35,653 nucleotides of DNA from Ignavibacteriales bacterium (GTDB taxonomy: Bacteria; Bacteroidota; Ignavibacteria; UBA10030; UBA8401): contig JACPGG010000007.1 of assembly GCA_016182545.1 (NCBI GenBank), positions 26,170 through 61,822 on the forward strand, in the 5' to 3' direction. Shown here in pieces: positions 17,476 through 26,088 of this stretch. The notes beneath the pieces were generated by a model. That model was not told the origin of the DNA. It made no database searches and saw nothing but the letters and a program-made list of their open reading frames with translations. The first letter of the stretch is position 1; every line of letters begins with the position of its first letter. Made by a program: the position numbers and the translations under genes.

Positions 17476-18864
17476 ATGAATAATACAACAGAAACCATTG
17501 CGGCACTGGCAACACCGATTGGAATCGGTGGAATAGCCGTTATACGAATAACGGGTGATCAATCGATACAAATTGCTGATTTTCTTTTCAGAGGCAGTAT
17601 AAAACTAAGAGAAGCTCGTTCACATACGGTACATTTCGGAAAAATTACTGAACAGGATACTAACACCGAGATCGACTCTGTTCTTGTAACTGTTTTCCGC
17701 GGTCCGCATTCTTATACAGGTGGAGACACAGTTGAAATCAGCGCGCACGGGGGATACTACGTTTCTCAAAAAATATTGGATGCTGTATACAAAGCAGGTG
17801 CTTCACCTGCGCGTCCGGGTGAGTTTACTCTTCGTGCTTTCCTCAATGGAAAATTGGATCTCTCTCAAGCTGAGGCAGTATCAGATATTATCCATTCAAG
17901 GACTGAAAAGTCACATCATGCATCTATCGAGCAACTCAGTGGGAAACTATCATCGTATATAAATGAACTGCGAACAAAGTTATTGGACCTTTGTTCATTA
18001 CTCGAACTTGAACTAGACTTTTCTCAAGAGGGGATTGAACTGACTCAAAAGAACGAATCCTTAAAAAGAATAAAGGATATCGAATCAAAAATCCAATCGA
18101 TGATTGACAGTTACTCCACTGGGAAATTAACAAAGGAAGGTGTAAAAGTTGCTTTAGCTGGTCGACCAAATGCCGGAAAGTCAAGTTTGCTGAATATACT
18201 CCTTGAAGAAGATCGCGCTATTGTCAGCGAAATTCCCGGAACTACAAGAGATGTCATTGAAGAAAGCATAAGTATCGGAGGTGTTGAATTCATTTTTATC
18301 GATACGGCAGGACTGAGAGAGTCAACCGACATTATTGAAAAAGAGGGAATTCGTCGGACTGTTCAGAAATTACAAAAAGCCGATATTGCTCTATTCGTCA
18401 TTGACAGCTCCCAACCATTAACATCGGCTGATGTCACTATGTATCAAGAGATTATCGGGTCTTTAAGAAGTGATGTTCATGCTTTATTTGCAATCAACAA
18501 AGTTGATATTCGTAACGAGTTATTTGATAGTGATACTCTACCGAAAGGTGAGAAAATCAAAATATCCTGTCTGAAGCATAGTGGAATTGACAAACTAAAG
18601 AACATTCTGTTGAAAACCTCTATTCCAGATTATGACTCCTTATCAAGTTCTGTAATAATTACAAGCGCCAGACATAAAGATGCATTAGCCAAAGCAATTG
18701 AGTCGCTACAAAATGCAAAAATTTCTCTAATAAATGGGATGAGCGGCGAATTCATTGCGGTTGACTTAAGAGATGCTCTGAACTATCTTGGTGAAATCAT
18801 TGGGTTAACCACTCCCGACGATATATTAAACAATATTTTTTCCCAATTTTGCATTGGTAAGTAA
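17476..18864 (+). CDS. mnmE: tRNA uridine-5-carboxymethylaminomethyl modification GTPase
   Basis: MnmE works with MnmG to modify U34 of certain tRNAs. The 462-aa protein has the N-terminal folate-binding domain (TIAALATPIGIGGIAVIRIT). A helical domain is interrupted by a G domain with GRPNAGKSSLLN (G1), GTTRDV (G2), DTAGL (G3) and NKVD (G4). The diagnostic C-terminal CIGK ends the protein. The start has no visible Shine-Dalgarno sequence, common in Bacteroidota relatives. It begins a plus-strand run after the divergent biosynthetic block. It is followed after 20 nt by mnmG, with a parS site in between. Confidence 0.97.
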   Translation: MNNTTETIAALATPIGIGGIAVIRITGDQSIQIADFLFRGSIKLREARSHTVHFGKITEQDTNTEIDSVLVTVFRGPHSYTGGDTVEISAHGGYYVSQKILDAVYKAGASPARPGEFTLRAFLNGKLDLSQAEAVSDIIHSRTEKSHHASIEQLSGKLSSYINELRTKLLDLCSLLELELDFSQEGIELTQKNESLKRIKDIESKIQSMIDSYSTGKLTKEGVKVALAGRPNAGKSSLLNILLEEDRAIVSEIPGTTRDVIEESISIGGVEFIFIDTAGLRESTDIIEKEGIRRTVQKLQKADIALFVIDSSQPLTSADVTMYQEIIGSLRSDVHALFAINKVDIRNELFDSDTLPKGEKIKISCLKHSGIDKLKNILLKTSIPDYDSLSSSVIITSARHKDALAKAIESLQNAKISLINGMSGEFIAVDLRDALNYLGEIIGLTTPDDILNNIFSQFCIGK

Positions 18865-18866
18865 TC

Positions 18867-18882
18867 TGTTTCACGTGAAACA
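18867..18882. promoter_or_regulatory. parS: parS centromere site (ParB-binding), mnmE-mnmG spacer
   Basis: TGTTTCACGTGAAACA is a perfect 16-bp palindrome and matches the bacterial parS consensus (TGTTNCACGTGNAACA). It occupies almost the whole 20-nt gap between the mnmE stop and the mnmG start. In known systems ParB loads here and spreads, guiding origin segregation and SMC loading. Confidence 0.9.
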
Positions 18883-18884
18883 TT

Positions 18885-20777
18885 ATGCTCATAAAAGTTC
18901 CTAAATCGAAATATGATGTAATCGTTGTTGGAGGCGGGCATGCCGGTATTGAGGCTTCTTTGGCTGCTTCGCGGATGGGATGTTCTACTCTTTTAATTTC
19001 ATTAAAATCGAATGCAATTGGTAGAATGTCTTGCAATCCGGCAATTGGTGGGACCGCAAAGGGACACCTTGTTCGTGAAATAGATGCACTTGGCGGCGAG
19101 ATGGGTAAGATTGCAGATTCAACGGGAATTCAGTTTAAGATGCTTAACACTTCAAAAGGACCTGCCGTATGGTCTCCACGTTGTCAGAGCGACCGGGAAT
19201 GGTACTCAAAGGATGCCCAATCAAGAATCTTGAATCAAAAGAATCTTGATCTGCTTGAGGACTCTGTTGCCACACTTAAAGTTGAAAGCAAAATTATCAA
19301 AGGGATCCAAACGTTTCTCGGACATGAAATTCTATGTGACTCATTGGTTCTCTGCGCTGGCACTTTCCTGAATGGATTGATGCACACCGGTGAGCGACAT
19401 AGAAGTGGCGGAAGATTTGGCGAAGCACCTGCAAAAGGGGTAACTGAATCACTTGTTGAATTAGGTTTTATTTCTGGTAGACTTAAAACCGGAACTCCAC
19501 CACGGATTGATTTAAACTCCATTGACCTTTCCAAGACAGAAATTCAAAACAGCGATGATCCACCAATTCCATTTTCATACCAAACAGAAAAAATTATAAA
19601 CAGATTGATTCCGATGTATCTTACATACACGAATCAATCAACGCATAAAATATTGGAAAAAGGATTTGACCGCTCGCCGATGTTCACCGGTCGTATTAAG
19701 GGAATTGGTCCTCGATATTGTCCATCAATCGAAGATAAAATTTTTCGCTTTGCAGAAAGAGAACGCCATCAAATTTTTCTTGAACCGGAAGGATACGACA
19801 CAAATGTTGTCTATGTTAACGGTTACTCAACAAGTCTGCCCGAAGAAATTCAATACGAAGGACTGCGAACAATAGCCGGATTAGAAAATGTAAAAATGAT
19901 TCGTCCGGGATATGCTGTCGAATACGATTATTTTCCTCCGCACCAATTGAAACATACACTCGAAACCAAAAAAATTGAAGGGTTGTTTTTTGCGGGTCAA
20001 ATAAATGGAACGTCGGGATACGAAGAAGCGGCGGGGCAAGGATTGGTTGCAGGCATTAATGCTGCGCTCAAAGTACAAAAGCGACCGCCATTGATACTTC
20101 AGCGAAGTGAAGCGTACATCGGCGTCATGATAGATGATCTTATCAACAAATCCACAGATGAGCCGTATCGAATGTTTACATCTCGCGCCGAATATCGATT
20201 GCTGCTTCGTCAAGACAATGCTGATCGGAGGCTAATGAGAATGGGGAATGAGATCGGACTTATAGCAAATGAATTGATCGAGTTACTAGATGAACGAGAG
20301 GAGATGATTCAACGAGCAATAGACTATTTTTCTAAGGTGACGATTACTCCAAACAAGATAAATCAAATACTGGAAGAAAAATCTGAAACCGTAATCACTG
20401 AAAATGATCTTTTGGGAAAAATTTTACGCCGGTCAAATATATCGGTGGGAGACATTATTAATGTTGTGGAAGACGTTGTTGTTCGATCGTCTTTACACTC
20501 CCCGGTTATAAGTCAACAAGTTGAAATAGATGTAAAGTATGAAGGTTACATTCAACGGCAAAACGAACAAATCAATCGCTTTGCGAAGTTCGAAGAATAT
20601 CTAATACCCGAAAATTTTGATTACAAAAAAATTCCTTCGTTAAGTGCAGAAGGAAAGGAGAAGTTACAAAAGATCCGTCCACACTCCATTGGACAAGCAT
20701 CAAGAATTGCCGGCGTTACAAATGCCGATGTTTCCGTTCTCAGCATTTTTTTAAAACAGCATTTTGAATCACACTAA
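18885..20777 (+). CDS. mnmG: tRNA uridine-5-carboxymethylaminomethyl modification enzyme, FAD-dependent
   Basis: MnmG (GidA) partners with MnmE in U34 modification using FAD and methylene-tetrahydrofolate. The 630-aa length is normal. The FAD Rossmann motif [20 protein letters not shown] is at the N-terminus, followed by the family signature [20 protein letters not shown]. Conserved cysteine-containing and insertion segments follow, and the C-terminal helical domain ends with [17 protein letters not shown]. The ATG follows the parS site after 2 nt, leaving no separate ribosome site. Gene order mnmE-mnmG-rsmG is the classical origin-proximal arrangement. Confidence 0.97.
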   Translation: MLIKVPKSKYDVIVVGGGHAGIEASLAASRMGCSTLLISLKSNAIGRMSCNPAIGGTAKGHLVREIDALGGEMGKIADSTGIQFKMLNTSKGPAVWSPRCQSDREWYSKDAQSRILNQKNLDLLEDSVATLKVESKIIKGIQTFLGHEILCDSLVLCAGTFLNGLMHTGERHRSGGRFGEAPAKGVTESLVELGFISGRLKTGTPPRIDLNSIDLSKTEIQNSDDPPIPFSYQTEKIINRLIPMYLTYTNQSTHKILEKGFDRSPMFTGRIKGIGPRYCPSIEDKIFRFAERERHQIFLEPEGYDTNVVYVNGYSTSLPEEIQYEGLRTIAGLENVKMIRPGYAVEYDYFPPHQLKHTLETKKIEGLFFAGQINGTSGYEEAAGQGLVAGINAALKVQKRPPLILQRSEAYIGVMIDDLINKSTDEPYRMFTSRAEYRLLLRQDNADRRLMRMGNEIGLIANELIELLDEREEMIQRAIDYFSKVTITPNKINQILEEKSETVITENDLLGKILRRSNISVGDIINVVEDVVVRSSLHSPVISQQVEIDVKYEGYIQRQNEQINRFAKFEEYLIPENFDYKKIPSLSAEGKEKLQKIRPHSIGQASRIAGVTNADVSVLSIFLKQHFESH

Positions 20778-20779
20778 TC

Positions 20780-20795
20780 TGTTCCACGTGAAACA
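20780..20795. promoter_or_regulatory. parS: Second parS site, abutting the rsmG start codon
   Basis: TGTTCCACGTGAAACA is the parS consensus with one asymmetric position (C versus T at base 5). It begins 3 nt after the mnmG stop and its last base directly precedes the rsmG ATG. It therefore replaces the normal ribosome-binding region of rsmG. Confidence 0.88.
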
Positions 20796-21512
20796 ATGAC
20801 CGAAGAAGAACTTTGGCTGTACACTCTCTGCAAAAAGAATGGCATTATTATAACGGATACACAAATTTCTGCGTTATCATTGTTCAAAACGCTGTTGTTG
20901 GAGTGGAATCAAAAAATAAATTTAGTTTCAAGAAAAAATGAAGAAAATATATGGCGGGGACATATTACTCTCTCAATTACAATGTTGTTTAAAATCAAAT
21001 TTCTATCGGGCGCAAAAATTCTAGACCTCGGCACGGGCGGCGGTTTTCCGGGCATTCCACTATCAATACTGTTGCCAGAATGCACATTTTTACTTTTAGA
21101 CTCTACTCAAAAGAAAATTGCGGCTGTTCAGTCAATGATTAACTCCTTATCGTTGACCAATACAAAAACAATCTGGGGAAGAGCCGAGGAGTTACACAAT
21201 AAAGATGGACTTAAAAATTCCTTTGATGTAGTTGTAGCCAGATCTGTCAGCAATCTCATCAATCTGTTTGATTGGGGGTTTCAATTTCTCAAATCAACTT
21301 CACAGAATAATACAGCAGCCTATTTACTGAATGAAAAAATCGTCATCTCCAAACCATCGTTAATTACGTTTAAGGGAAACGAAATCCATGAAGAGGAAAA
21401 TTTTGCACGTCAAAGATATCCGAAAGTGGCTTTGTATAACATTCCATTAAATTTCGCAGGGAGCGAAGAGTTCCAAAACCTCGACAAACAACTTGTCATT
21501 GCTCATCAATAA
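20796..21512 (+). CDS. rsmG: 16S rRNA (guanine527-N7) methyltransferase
   Basis: RsmG (GidB) methylates G527 of 16S rRNA using S-adenosylmethionine. In other bacteria its loss gives low-level streptomycin resistance. The 238-aa protein has the SAM-binding motif ILDLGTGGGFPGIPLSILLP near residue 75 and VVVARSVSNL around 150. The N-terminal helical part contains LLLEWNQKINLVS. The start abuts a parS site, so no Shine-Dalgarno sequence is possible in the usual place and translation may be coupled to mnmG. parA and parB, which often follow rsmG, are not here. murQ follows instead after 5 nt. Confidence 0.94.
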   Translation: MTEEELWLYTLCKKNGIIITDTQISALSLFKTLLLEWNQKINLVSRKNEENIWRGHITLSITMLFKIKFLSGAKILDLGTGGGFPGIPLSILLPECTFLLLDSTQKKIAAVQSMINSLSLTNTKTIWGRAEELHNKDGLKNSFDVVVARSVSNLINLFDWGFQFLKSTSQNNTAAYLLNEKIVISKPSLITFKGNEIHEEENFARQRYPKVALYNIPLNFAGSEEFQNLDKQLVIAHQ

Positions 21513-21517
21513 ACATT

Positions 21518-22474
21518 ATGGAAAAAAAACAACTATTCGATCAACTCAAAAAACTCTCAACGGAACAGCGCAATCCCAATTCAATGGATATCGATGCTCG
21601 TTCTATCCCGGAAATACTCTCGATAATCAATGACGAAGACAAAAAGGTTGCATTGGCTGTCGAAACACAAATCCCATATATAACACAAGCCGTGGAACTT
21701 GTTGTGCGTGGATTTGTCAAGGGGGGAAGACTGATCTATGTTGGTGCCGGAACCAGCGGTCGTGTTGGCGTTGTCGACGCATCGGAATGTCCCCCTACGT
21801 TTGGAGTGCCATTTGAAATGGTACAGGGAATGATTGCGGGGGGCGAAGGAGCAATGTTCCGCGCAGTTGAGGGTGCTGAAGATAAACCGGAGGGGGGCAC
21901 TCACGATATAGACAAAAAAGAAGTGGGTAAAAATGATATTGTCTGTGGTATAGCCGCCAGTATGCGAACGCCGTATGTCATTGGAGCAATTCAGCGTGCC
22001 AAGGAATTAGGTGCAAAAGCGATATACGTTACCACAAATCCTCGGACCAATCTTGAGTTGCCGGAATTCAAACATTTGGCTGAATCACTGGACGTTGCAA
22101 TCTGTGCAGAAGTAGGTCCGGAGGTAATAATGGGATCGACACGCATGAAGAGCGGCACAGCTCAAAAATTGATTTTGAACATGATCACAACAACCGCAAT
22201 GATCCGACTCGGGAAAATCTATGAAAATATGATGATCGATCTTCAGATGACAAATAAGAAACTGGTCGAGCGGGCTAAGCGCGTAGTCATGACTATTACT
22301 AACGTCAGCTATGAAGAAGCAGAAAAATACCTTGTTGAGGCAAAAGGGCATGTTAAAACAGCCATTGTAATGATAAAAGCAAACGCAAACTATGAAGAGG
22401 CGACATTACGGCTAAAAGACGCCAATGGCTTCGTTCGGGCAGCAATCGAAGGAAATAAGTATTCTCTTATTTAG
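21518..22474 (+). CDS. murQ: N-acetylmuramic acid 6-phosphate etherase
   Basis: MurQ cleaves the lactyl ether of MurNAc-6-phosphate to give GlcNAc-6-phosphate and D-lactate in peptidoglycan recycling. The 318-aa protein has the SIS-domain pattern GAGTSGRVGVVDASECPPTF, then GIAASMRTPYVIGA and GSTRMKSGTAQKLILNM. The C-terminal UBA-like segment (VSYEEAEKYL, ANYEEATLRL) is present. The ATG is 5 nt after rsmG, so it is probably co-transcribed. A kinase such as AnmK and a MurNAc transporter would be needed and are not recognisable next to it. The convergent sugar transporter nearby is a possible but unproven partner. Confidence 0.95.
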   Translation: MEKKQLFDQLKKLSTEQRNPNSMDIDARSIPEILSIINDEDKKVALAVETQIPYITQAVELVVRGFVKGGRLIYVGAGTSGRVGVVDASECPPTFGVPFEMVQGMIAGGEGAMFRAVEGAEDKPEGGTHDIDKKEVGKNDIVCGIAASMRTPYVIGAIQRAKELGAKAIYVTTNPRTNLELPEFKHLAESLDVAICAEVGPEVIMGSTRMKSGTAQKLILNMITTTAMIRLGKIYENMMIDLQMTNKKLVERAKRVVMTITNVSYEEAEKYLVEAKGHVKTAIVMIKANANYEEATLRLKDANGFVRAAIEGNKYSLI

Positions 22475-22477
22475 TAC

Positions 22478-22506
22478 TTGACATCTTCTTTAAAATTTAA
22501 TAAACT
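22478..22506 (+). promoter_or_regulatory. Promoter-like sequence upstream of the spoVG-family gene
   Basis: TTGACA, 17 nt, then TAAACT begins 4 nt after the murQ stop, a good match to a general sigma-70 layout. It lies about 90 nt before the next start. It suggests the SpoVG gene can be transcribed independently of murQ. Confidence 0.4.
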
Positions 22507-22596
22507 CACAACACGCTTGGTTGATGGCTATTCGGCAGGCAATTATCAGCGGTATTTAACTCATCAAATACATCTATAATAAAAGAGGGAGGAGTT

Positions 22597-22854
22597 ATGA
22601 AAGTAGTCAACATGAAGCAATCTACAGGATCCGGAAGCTTAAAGGCTTTCTTTGACCTCGAGACTGCCGAAGGAATCACCATCAAAGGATTCAAGATCGC
22701 CGATGGAAAGAACGGGATGTTTGTCGGTGTGCCATCCGAACAAGACAGGAACGACAAAACAAAATATTGGGACAAAGTGTTGATGTCGAAAGAATTAAAA
22801 GAAGAATTGACCGGTATGGCAATGCAGGAATACTCGAAACTTCCCGGTGCATAG
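22597..22854 (+). CDS. spoVG: SpoVG-family putative RNA/DNA-binding regulator
   Basis: The 85-aa protein matches the SpoVG fold. It has a central IKGFKIADGKNGMFVGVPSE, where the family has a xDGxxGLFVAMPS-like strand-turn, and then a C-terminal helix ELTGMAMQEYSKL. In Firmicutes and spirochaetes SpoVG binds nucleic acid and acts as a global regulator. The role outside those phyla is not established. A strong GGGAGGAG ribosome site precedes ATG 22597, suggesting high expression. It has its own candidate promoter and a strong terminator, so it is probably a monocistronic unit. Family membership rests on short motifs. Confidence 0.82.
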   Translation: MKVVNMKQSTGSGSLKAFFDLETAEGITIKGFKIADGKNGMFVGVPSEQDRNDKTKYWDKVLMSKELKEELTGMAMQEYSKLPGA

Positions 22855-22881
22855 TACCGAAATAATTTTTCCGACCCCACC

Positions 22882-22918
22882 AAACAAAAAACGTCCTTCA
22901 TCAGGACGTTTTTTGTTT
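22882..22918. terminator. Bidirectional intrinsic terminator
   Basis: There is a 16-bp perfect stem with arms AAACAAAAAACGTCCT and AGGACGTTTTTTGTTT around the loop TCATC. It has a T-run on each strand and lies between the convergent spoVG gene and the sugar transporter gene. It is the clearest terminator in the window. Confidence 0.95.
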
Positions 22919-22934
22919 CAGTTCTTCAATTTTG

Positions 22935-24353
22935 TTAATGTGCAGTCGATGCTGAGGTTTCGTAATCTATCCCCTGTGCTTTCAGGACCTTCTTTGCTTT
23001 AATTGCAAAGTACGCAAGGTAACCAAATAAGAATACAGTAATGAAATATGACATATGTATATCATTCATTACGTCAGCAAGCCACCCTTGGAATGGGGGA
23101 ATAAGGGCACCACCGAGAATCATCATGATCAAAAACGTAGAGCCATGGCTTGTGTACTTGCCGAGTCCGGCGACTGAAAGAGAAAAAATACAGGGCCACA
23201 TCACTGAACAGAATAATCCGCCGCTGACAAATGCAAAGATCGCAATTTTTCCTGTTGTCAACATTCCAACCATCATCGCCGCCATTCCAAGCATGGAGAA
23301 TGTCAACAATGTTTTTGCCGGTTTCTCCTGCCCGATAAAAAATCCGACAACCTGAATTGCAATGACAAATGCGTAGACATACAGATCACTGACGTCGGTT
23401 CCACCCAACTTGTTTGCACCAAGCACAACGGCAAACGCAATGTATGGGACGACAACGGTCAAAATATTTTTCCATAGTTTTGGTAAGTTGAACACAGTAA
23501 TGGCTCCGGTCCATCGACCGATCATCAAACTTCCCCAAAAGAGAGAAATGAAATGTGAGATCTCAGATTCATCGTATCCGCCAAACTCCGGCAACTTCAA
23601 CAGCGCGCCTAAATTGCTTTGGATGGTCACTTCAACGCCGACGTAGACAAAAATGCCGATCATGCCGAAAACAAGCTGCGGGTATTTTAACGCACCGCGT
23701 CCCGCTTCAATATGTTCATCTTGCGTGATCTTGGGTAGGTTTGAAAAGATGAAAAATACTGCCACTGCAATAAACAGTCCCGCAAGAAAGACATACATTT
23801 GATTCACCGAACTAATCTCAACCTGCACGTTACGCGTCAATCCTCCAAAAAGAAAATAACTCACAATGAGCGGTCCAATCGTTGTCCCGAATGAATTGAT
23901 ACCCCCTGCTAAATTGAGCCGGTGCGCTCCCGTTTCAGGATTTCCGAGAGCAATGGCAAACGGCTGTGCGCATGTCTGCTGAAGTGAAAATCCGATCGCA
24001 ATCAGGAACAAGGCGCTGAGAATGAGCCAGTAGTTGCCGATATTGACTGCGCCGATCATTGCAATTGCGCCCGCCGCCGATATGAAGAGACCATATGCAA
24101 TTCCCATCTTGTAGCCGATCTTGTTGAGAAAGTCGATCTTCATCAACCGTTCCGTCAGATACAAGAAAAGCGATCCGACAAAGTACGCAAGATAGAACGC
24201 CAGATCGATCAATTGCGATTGAAATTGGGTGAGACTAAAATGTTCTTTGCAGAACGGAATGAAGACACCGTTCGACGCCGCCAGAAATCCCCAAAAGAAG
24301 AAGACCGTCACCAGCGTTGCGAACTGCGATTTGGTTGATGCTGAAGTGCTCAT
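22935..24353 (-). CDS. FucP-type sugar:proton symporter (major facilitator superfamily)
   Basis: The 472-aa, strongly hydrophobic protein has about 12 predicted membrane spans. The N-terminus (FFFWGFLAASNGVFIPF), QTCAQPFAIALG and LNLAGGINSFGTTIGPL are typical of the fucose/glucose/galactose permease branch of the MFS. The substrate cannot be read from sequence. Fucose, glucose, galactose or an amino sugar such as GlcNAc are all seen in the family. The gene stands alone, convergent with the SpoVG gene and divergent from uppP. Proximity to murQ makes an amino-sugar role conceivable. The start at ATG 24353 is preceded by a roughly 180-nt AT-rich divergent spacer. Confidence 0.88.
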   Translation of the reverse strand: MSTSASTKSQFATLVTVFFFWGFLAASNGVFIPFCKEHFSLTQFQSQLIDLAFYLAYFVGSLFLYLTERLMKIDFLNKIGYKMGIAYGLFISAAGAIAMIGAVNIGNYWLILSALFLIAIGFSLQQTCAQPFAIALGNPETGAHRLNLAGGINSFGTTIGPLIVSYFLFGGLTRNVQVEISSVNQMYVFLAGLFIAVAVFFIFSNLPKITQDEHIEAGRGALKYPQLVFGMIGIFVYVGVEVTIQSNLGALLKLPEFGGYDESEISHFISLFWGSLMIGRWTGAITVFNLPKLWKNILTVVVPYIAFAVVLGANKLGGTDVSDLYVYAFVIAIQVVGFFIGQEKPAKTLLTFSMLGMAAMMVGMLTTGKIAIFAFVSGGLFCSVMWPCIFSLSVAGLGKYTSHGSTFLIMMILGGALIPPFQGWLADVMNDIHMSYFITVFLFGYLAYFAIKAKKVLKAQGIDYETSASTAH

Positions 24354-24461
24354 GGGTGTTTATGGTAAATTGTGATAAAAAAGTAAAATTAATTATCCGA
24401 TAAGAATGTTCGGTTACGTTACAATATTAATTAGACGAATTCAACAACTATCTGAACCAGA

Positions 24462-24492
24462 TTTGAAAGGAAGATATTTTTTAGTACCTTGA
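24462..24492 (+). promoter_or_regulatory. Bacteroidota-type promoter for uppP
   Basis: TTTG (24462-24465), 19 nt, then TACCTTGA (24485-24492) closely matches TTTG-N19-21-TAnnTTTG. It predicts a transcript starting around 24498-24500, immediately before the hairpin described next. Confidence 0.5.
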
Positions 24493-24499
24493 ATCGTCG

Positions 24500-24526
24500 A
24501 AAAGAGGAGATGCTCTCCTCTTTTTT
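24500..24526 (+). promoter_or_regulatory. Terminator-like hairpin in the uppP 5' leader
   Basis: AAAAGAGGAGA-TGC-TCTCCTCTTTT is a perfect 11-bp stem followed by further T residues. It ends about 14 nt before the uppP ATG. No plus-strand gene ends upstream within 1.6 kb, so it is not an ordinary gene-end terminator. It may attenuate uppP or mask a GAGGAG ribosome-site-like segment. Confidence 0.55.
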
Positions 24527-24539
24527 ATTGTAAACACTT

Positions 24540-25391
24540 ATGGATCTCTTTCAAGCAATCATCCTCGGCATCATACAGGGACTGACGGAATTTCTTCCCA
24601 TCAGCAGCACGGCGCATCTGCGCATCGTCCCTGCGCTTGCTGGATGGAGCGATCCCGGAGCAGCGTTTACTGCTGTGATTCAATTCGGGACGTTAGTCGC
24701 TGTGCTCATCTATTTTTTTAAGGATATTGTCGGCATTTCATCGTCCGTCGTGAAGGGTATTCTTTCCGGAAAACTGCTCTATGATCGGGAAGCACAACTC
24801 GGCTGGATGATCGCTGCCGGAACGATCCCGATCGTCATATTAGGATTGCTTCTAAAAAATGAAATCGAAACTTCTTTCCGTTCGTTGTATGTCATCAGTA
24901 CGTCACTTATTGTGCTCGCACTGCTGTTAATGGCTGCCGAACAACTCACAAAAAAAAGAATTGCAAGCGGCATTCAATTGAAGTCATTGGATTCTGTCGG
25001 CTGGAAAGAGGCGATACTCATCGGTCTTGCGCAAGCGGTGGCACTTGTTCCCGGTTCATCTCGTTCGGGAACAACGATCACGGGGGGATTGTTCGTCGGA
25101 TTGAGCCGTGAAACCGCTGCACGGTTTTCGTTTCTGTTATCGCTTCCATCGGTATTTGCTGCGGGTATTTTGGAATTAGTAAAAGAAAGAGAATTACTCT
25201 TTTCATCAGATGTCGGTGTGTTGAACCTGATCGTTGCAACGATCGTTTCCGGAATTGTCGGTTATGCATCGATCGCTTTTCTGCTGAACTATCTAAAAAA
25301 CCATTCAACGTATCTTTTCATTATTTACAGAATTGTTGTCGGATGCGGATTGCTTTATCTTTTGAACGCGGGAATTTTAGAACCTTATTAA
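24540..25391 (+). CDS. uppP: Undecaprenyl-diphosphatase
   Basis: UppP (BacA) is an integral-membrane phosphatase that regenerates undecaprenyl phosphate, the lipid carrier for peptidoglycan and O-antigen units. The 283-aa protein shows the two family motifs, IIQGLTEFLPISSTAHL near residue 12 and LVPGSSRSGTTITGG near residue 165, among 7-8 predicted membrane spans. Length and start are normal. It is followed after 6 nt by a DedA-family gene. DedA-family proteins have been implicated in undecaprenyl-phosphate recycling, so the pairing makes functional sense. The 5' leader carries a terminator-like hairpin. Confidence 0.96.
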   Translation: MDLFQAIILGIIQGLTEFLPISSTAHLRIVPALAGWSDPGAAFTAVIQFGTLVAVLIYFFKDIVGISSSVVKGILSGKLLYDREAQLGWMIAAGTIPIVILGLLLKNEIETSFRSLYVISTSLIVLALLLMAAEQLTKKRIASGIQLKSLDSVGWKEAILIGLAQAVALVPGSSRSGTTITGGLFVGLSRETAARFSFLLSLPSVFAAGILELVKERELLFSSDVGVLNLIVATIVSGIVGYASIAFLLNYLKNHSTYLFIIYRIVVGCGLLYLLNAGILEPY

Positions 25392-25397
25392 GATCCT

Positions 25398-26033
25398 ATG
25401 GAATTCATTAAAGACTTTTTTGACAAACTTCGGGACATTCAGGCGCTTGTTGCTTGGGCAGGATACGTCGGTTTATTCCTCATTGTCTTTTCCGAAACAG
25501 GATTGCTGATCGGATTTTTTTTGCCGGGTGACTCGCTGCTGTTCACCGCAGGTCTGTTCGCCGCAAAAGGGATGTTCAACATTTATGAATTATGCCTCCT
25601 CTTATGTATTGCTGCGGTAGTCGGCGATGCAGTCGGATATTACATCGGTAAAACCGGCGGGCATGCATTGTACTCGCGCGAAGATTCCCGTTTCTTCAAG
25701 AGAAGGCACCTCCTTGCAACAAAAGAGTTCTATGAAAAGTACGGCGGTATCACGATCGTCATGGCACGCTGGATGCCCTTTGCCCGCACGTTTGCACCCG
25801 TTGTTGCAGGCATCGCGGAAATGTCGTATCCGAAATTCGCTACGTATAATATTGTCGGCGGCGTTTCGTGGGTGTTGAGCATGACGCTGGGCGGATATTA
25901 TCTCGGAACGATCTTTCCTGAAATCATTCAACATCTTGAACTCGTCATTATCGTCATCGTTTTTCTTTCCATCCTTCCCGGCATCATCAAATATTTGCAG
26001 GTGAAGTATGGAAAGAGCAAAGAGACAGCATAA
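25398..26033 (+). CDS. DedA-family membrane protein (VTT domain)
   Basis: The 211-aa protein has the DedA/VTT pattern. It has hydrophobic N-terminal spans with FSETGLLIGFFLPGDSLLF, then GDAVGYYIGKTGG, and an amphipathic segment with RWMPFARTFAPVVAGIAEM, the conserved RxxPxxR-like re-entrant region. Family members act in envelope homeostasis, and some flip undecaprenyl phosphate or phosphatidylethanolamine. Adjacency to uppP (6 nt) suggests a shared role in lipid-carrier recycling. The specific substrate is unknown. Confidence 0.9.
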   Translation: MEFIKDFFDKLRDIQALVAWAGYVGLFLIVFSETGLLIGFFLPGDSLLFTAGLFAAKGMFNIYELCLLLCIAAVVGDAVGYYIGKTGGHALYSREDSRFFKRRHLLATKEFYEKYGGITIVMARWMPFARTFAPVVAGIAEMSYPKFATYNIVGGVSWVLSMTLGGYYLGTIFPEIIQHLELVIIVIVFLSILPGIIKYLQVKYGKSKETA

Positions 26034-26070
26034 CAAGAATTTCACTTCATCCTTCCGAAGAAATTATTCT

Positions 26071-26078
26071 TATCTTTG
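26071..26078 (+). promoter_or_regulatory. Perfect -7 box (TATCTTTG) before the DUF4032 gene
   Basis: TATCTTTG matches TAnnTTTG exactly and lies 10 nt before ATG 26089, so the transcript would have a very short leader or none. No clear TTTG -33 box is seen. Confidence 0.4.
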
Positions 26079-26088
26079 AGTGTTCATT

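Noticed and set aside
17119-17571. 150-aa minus-strand ORF spanning the mnmE start
   Set aside because: It overlaps the mnmE coding region and has a Cys/Tyr/Arg-rich shadow-like composition. The 49-aa frame in the same area has a better membrane-protein pattern.
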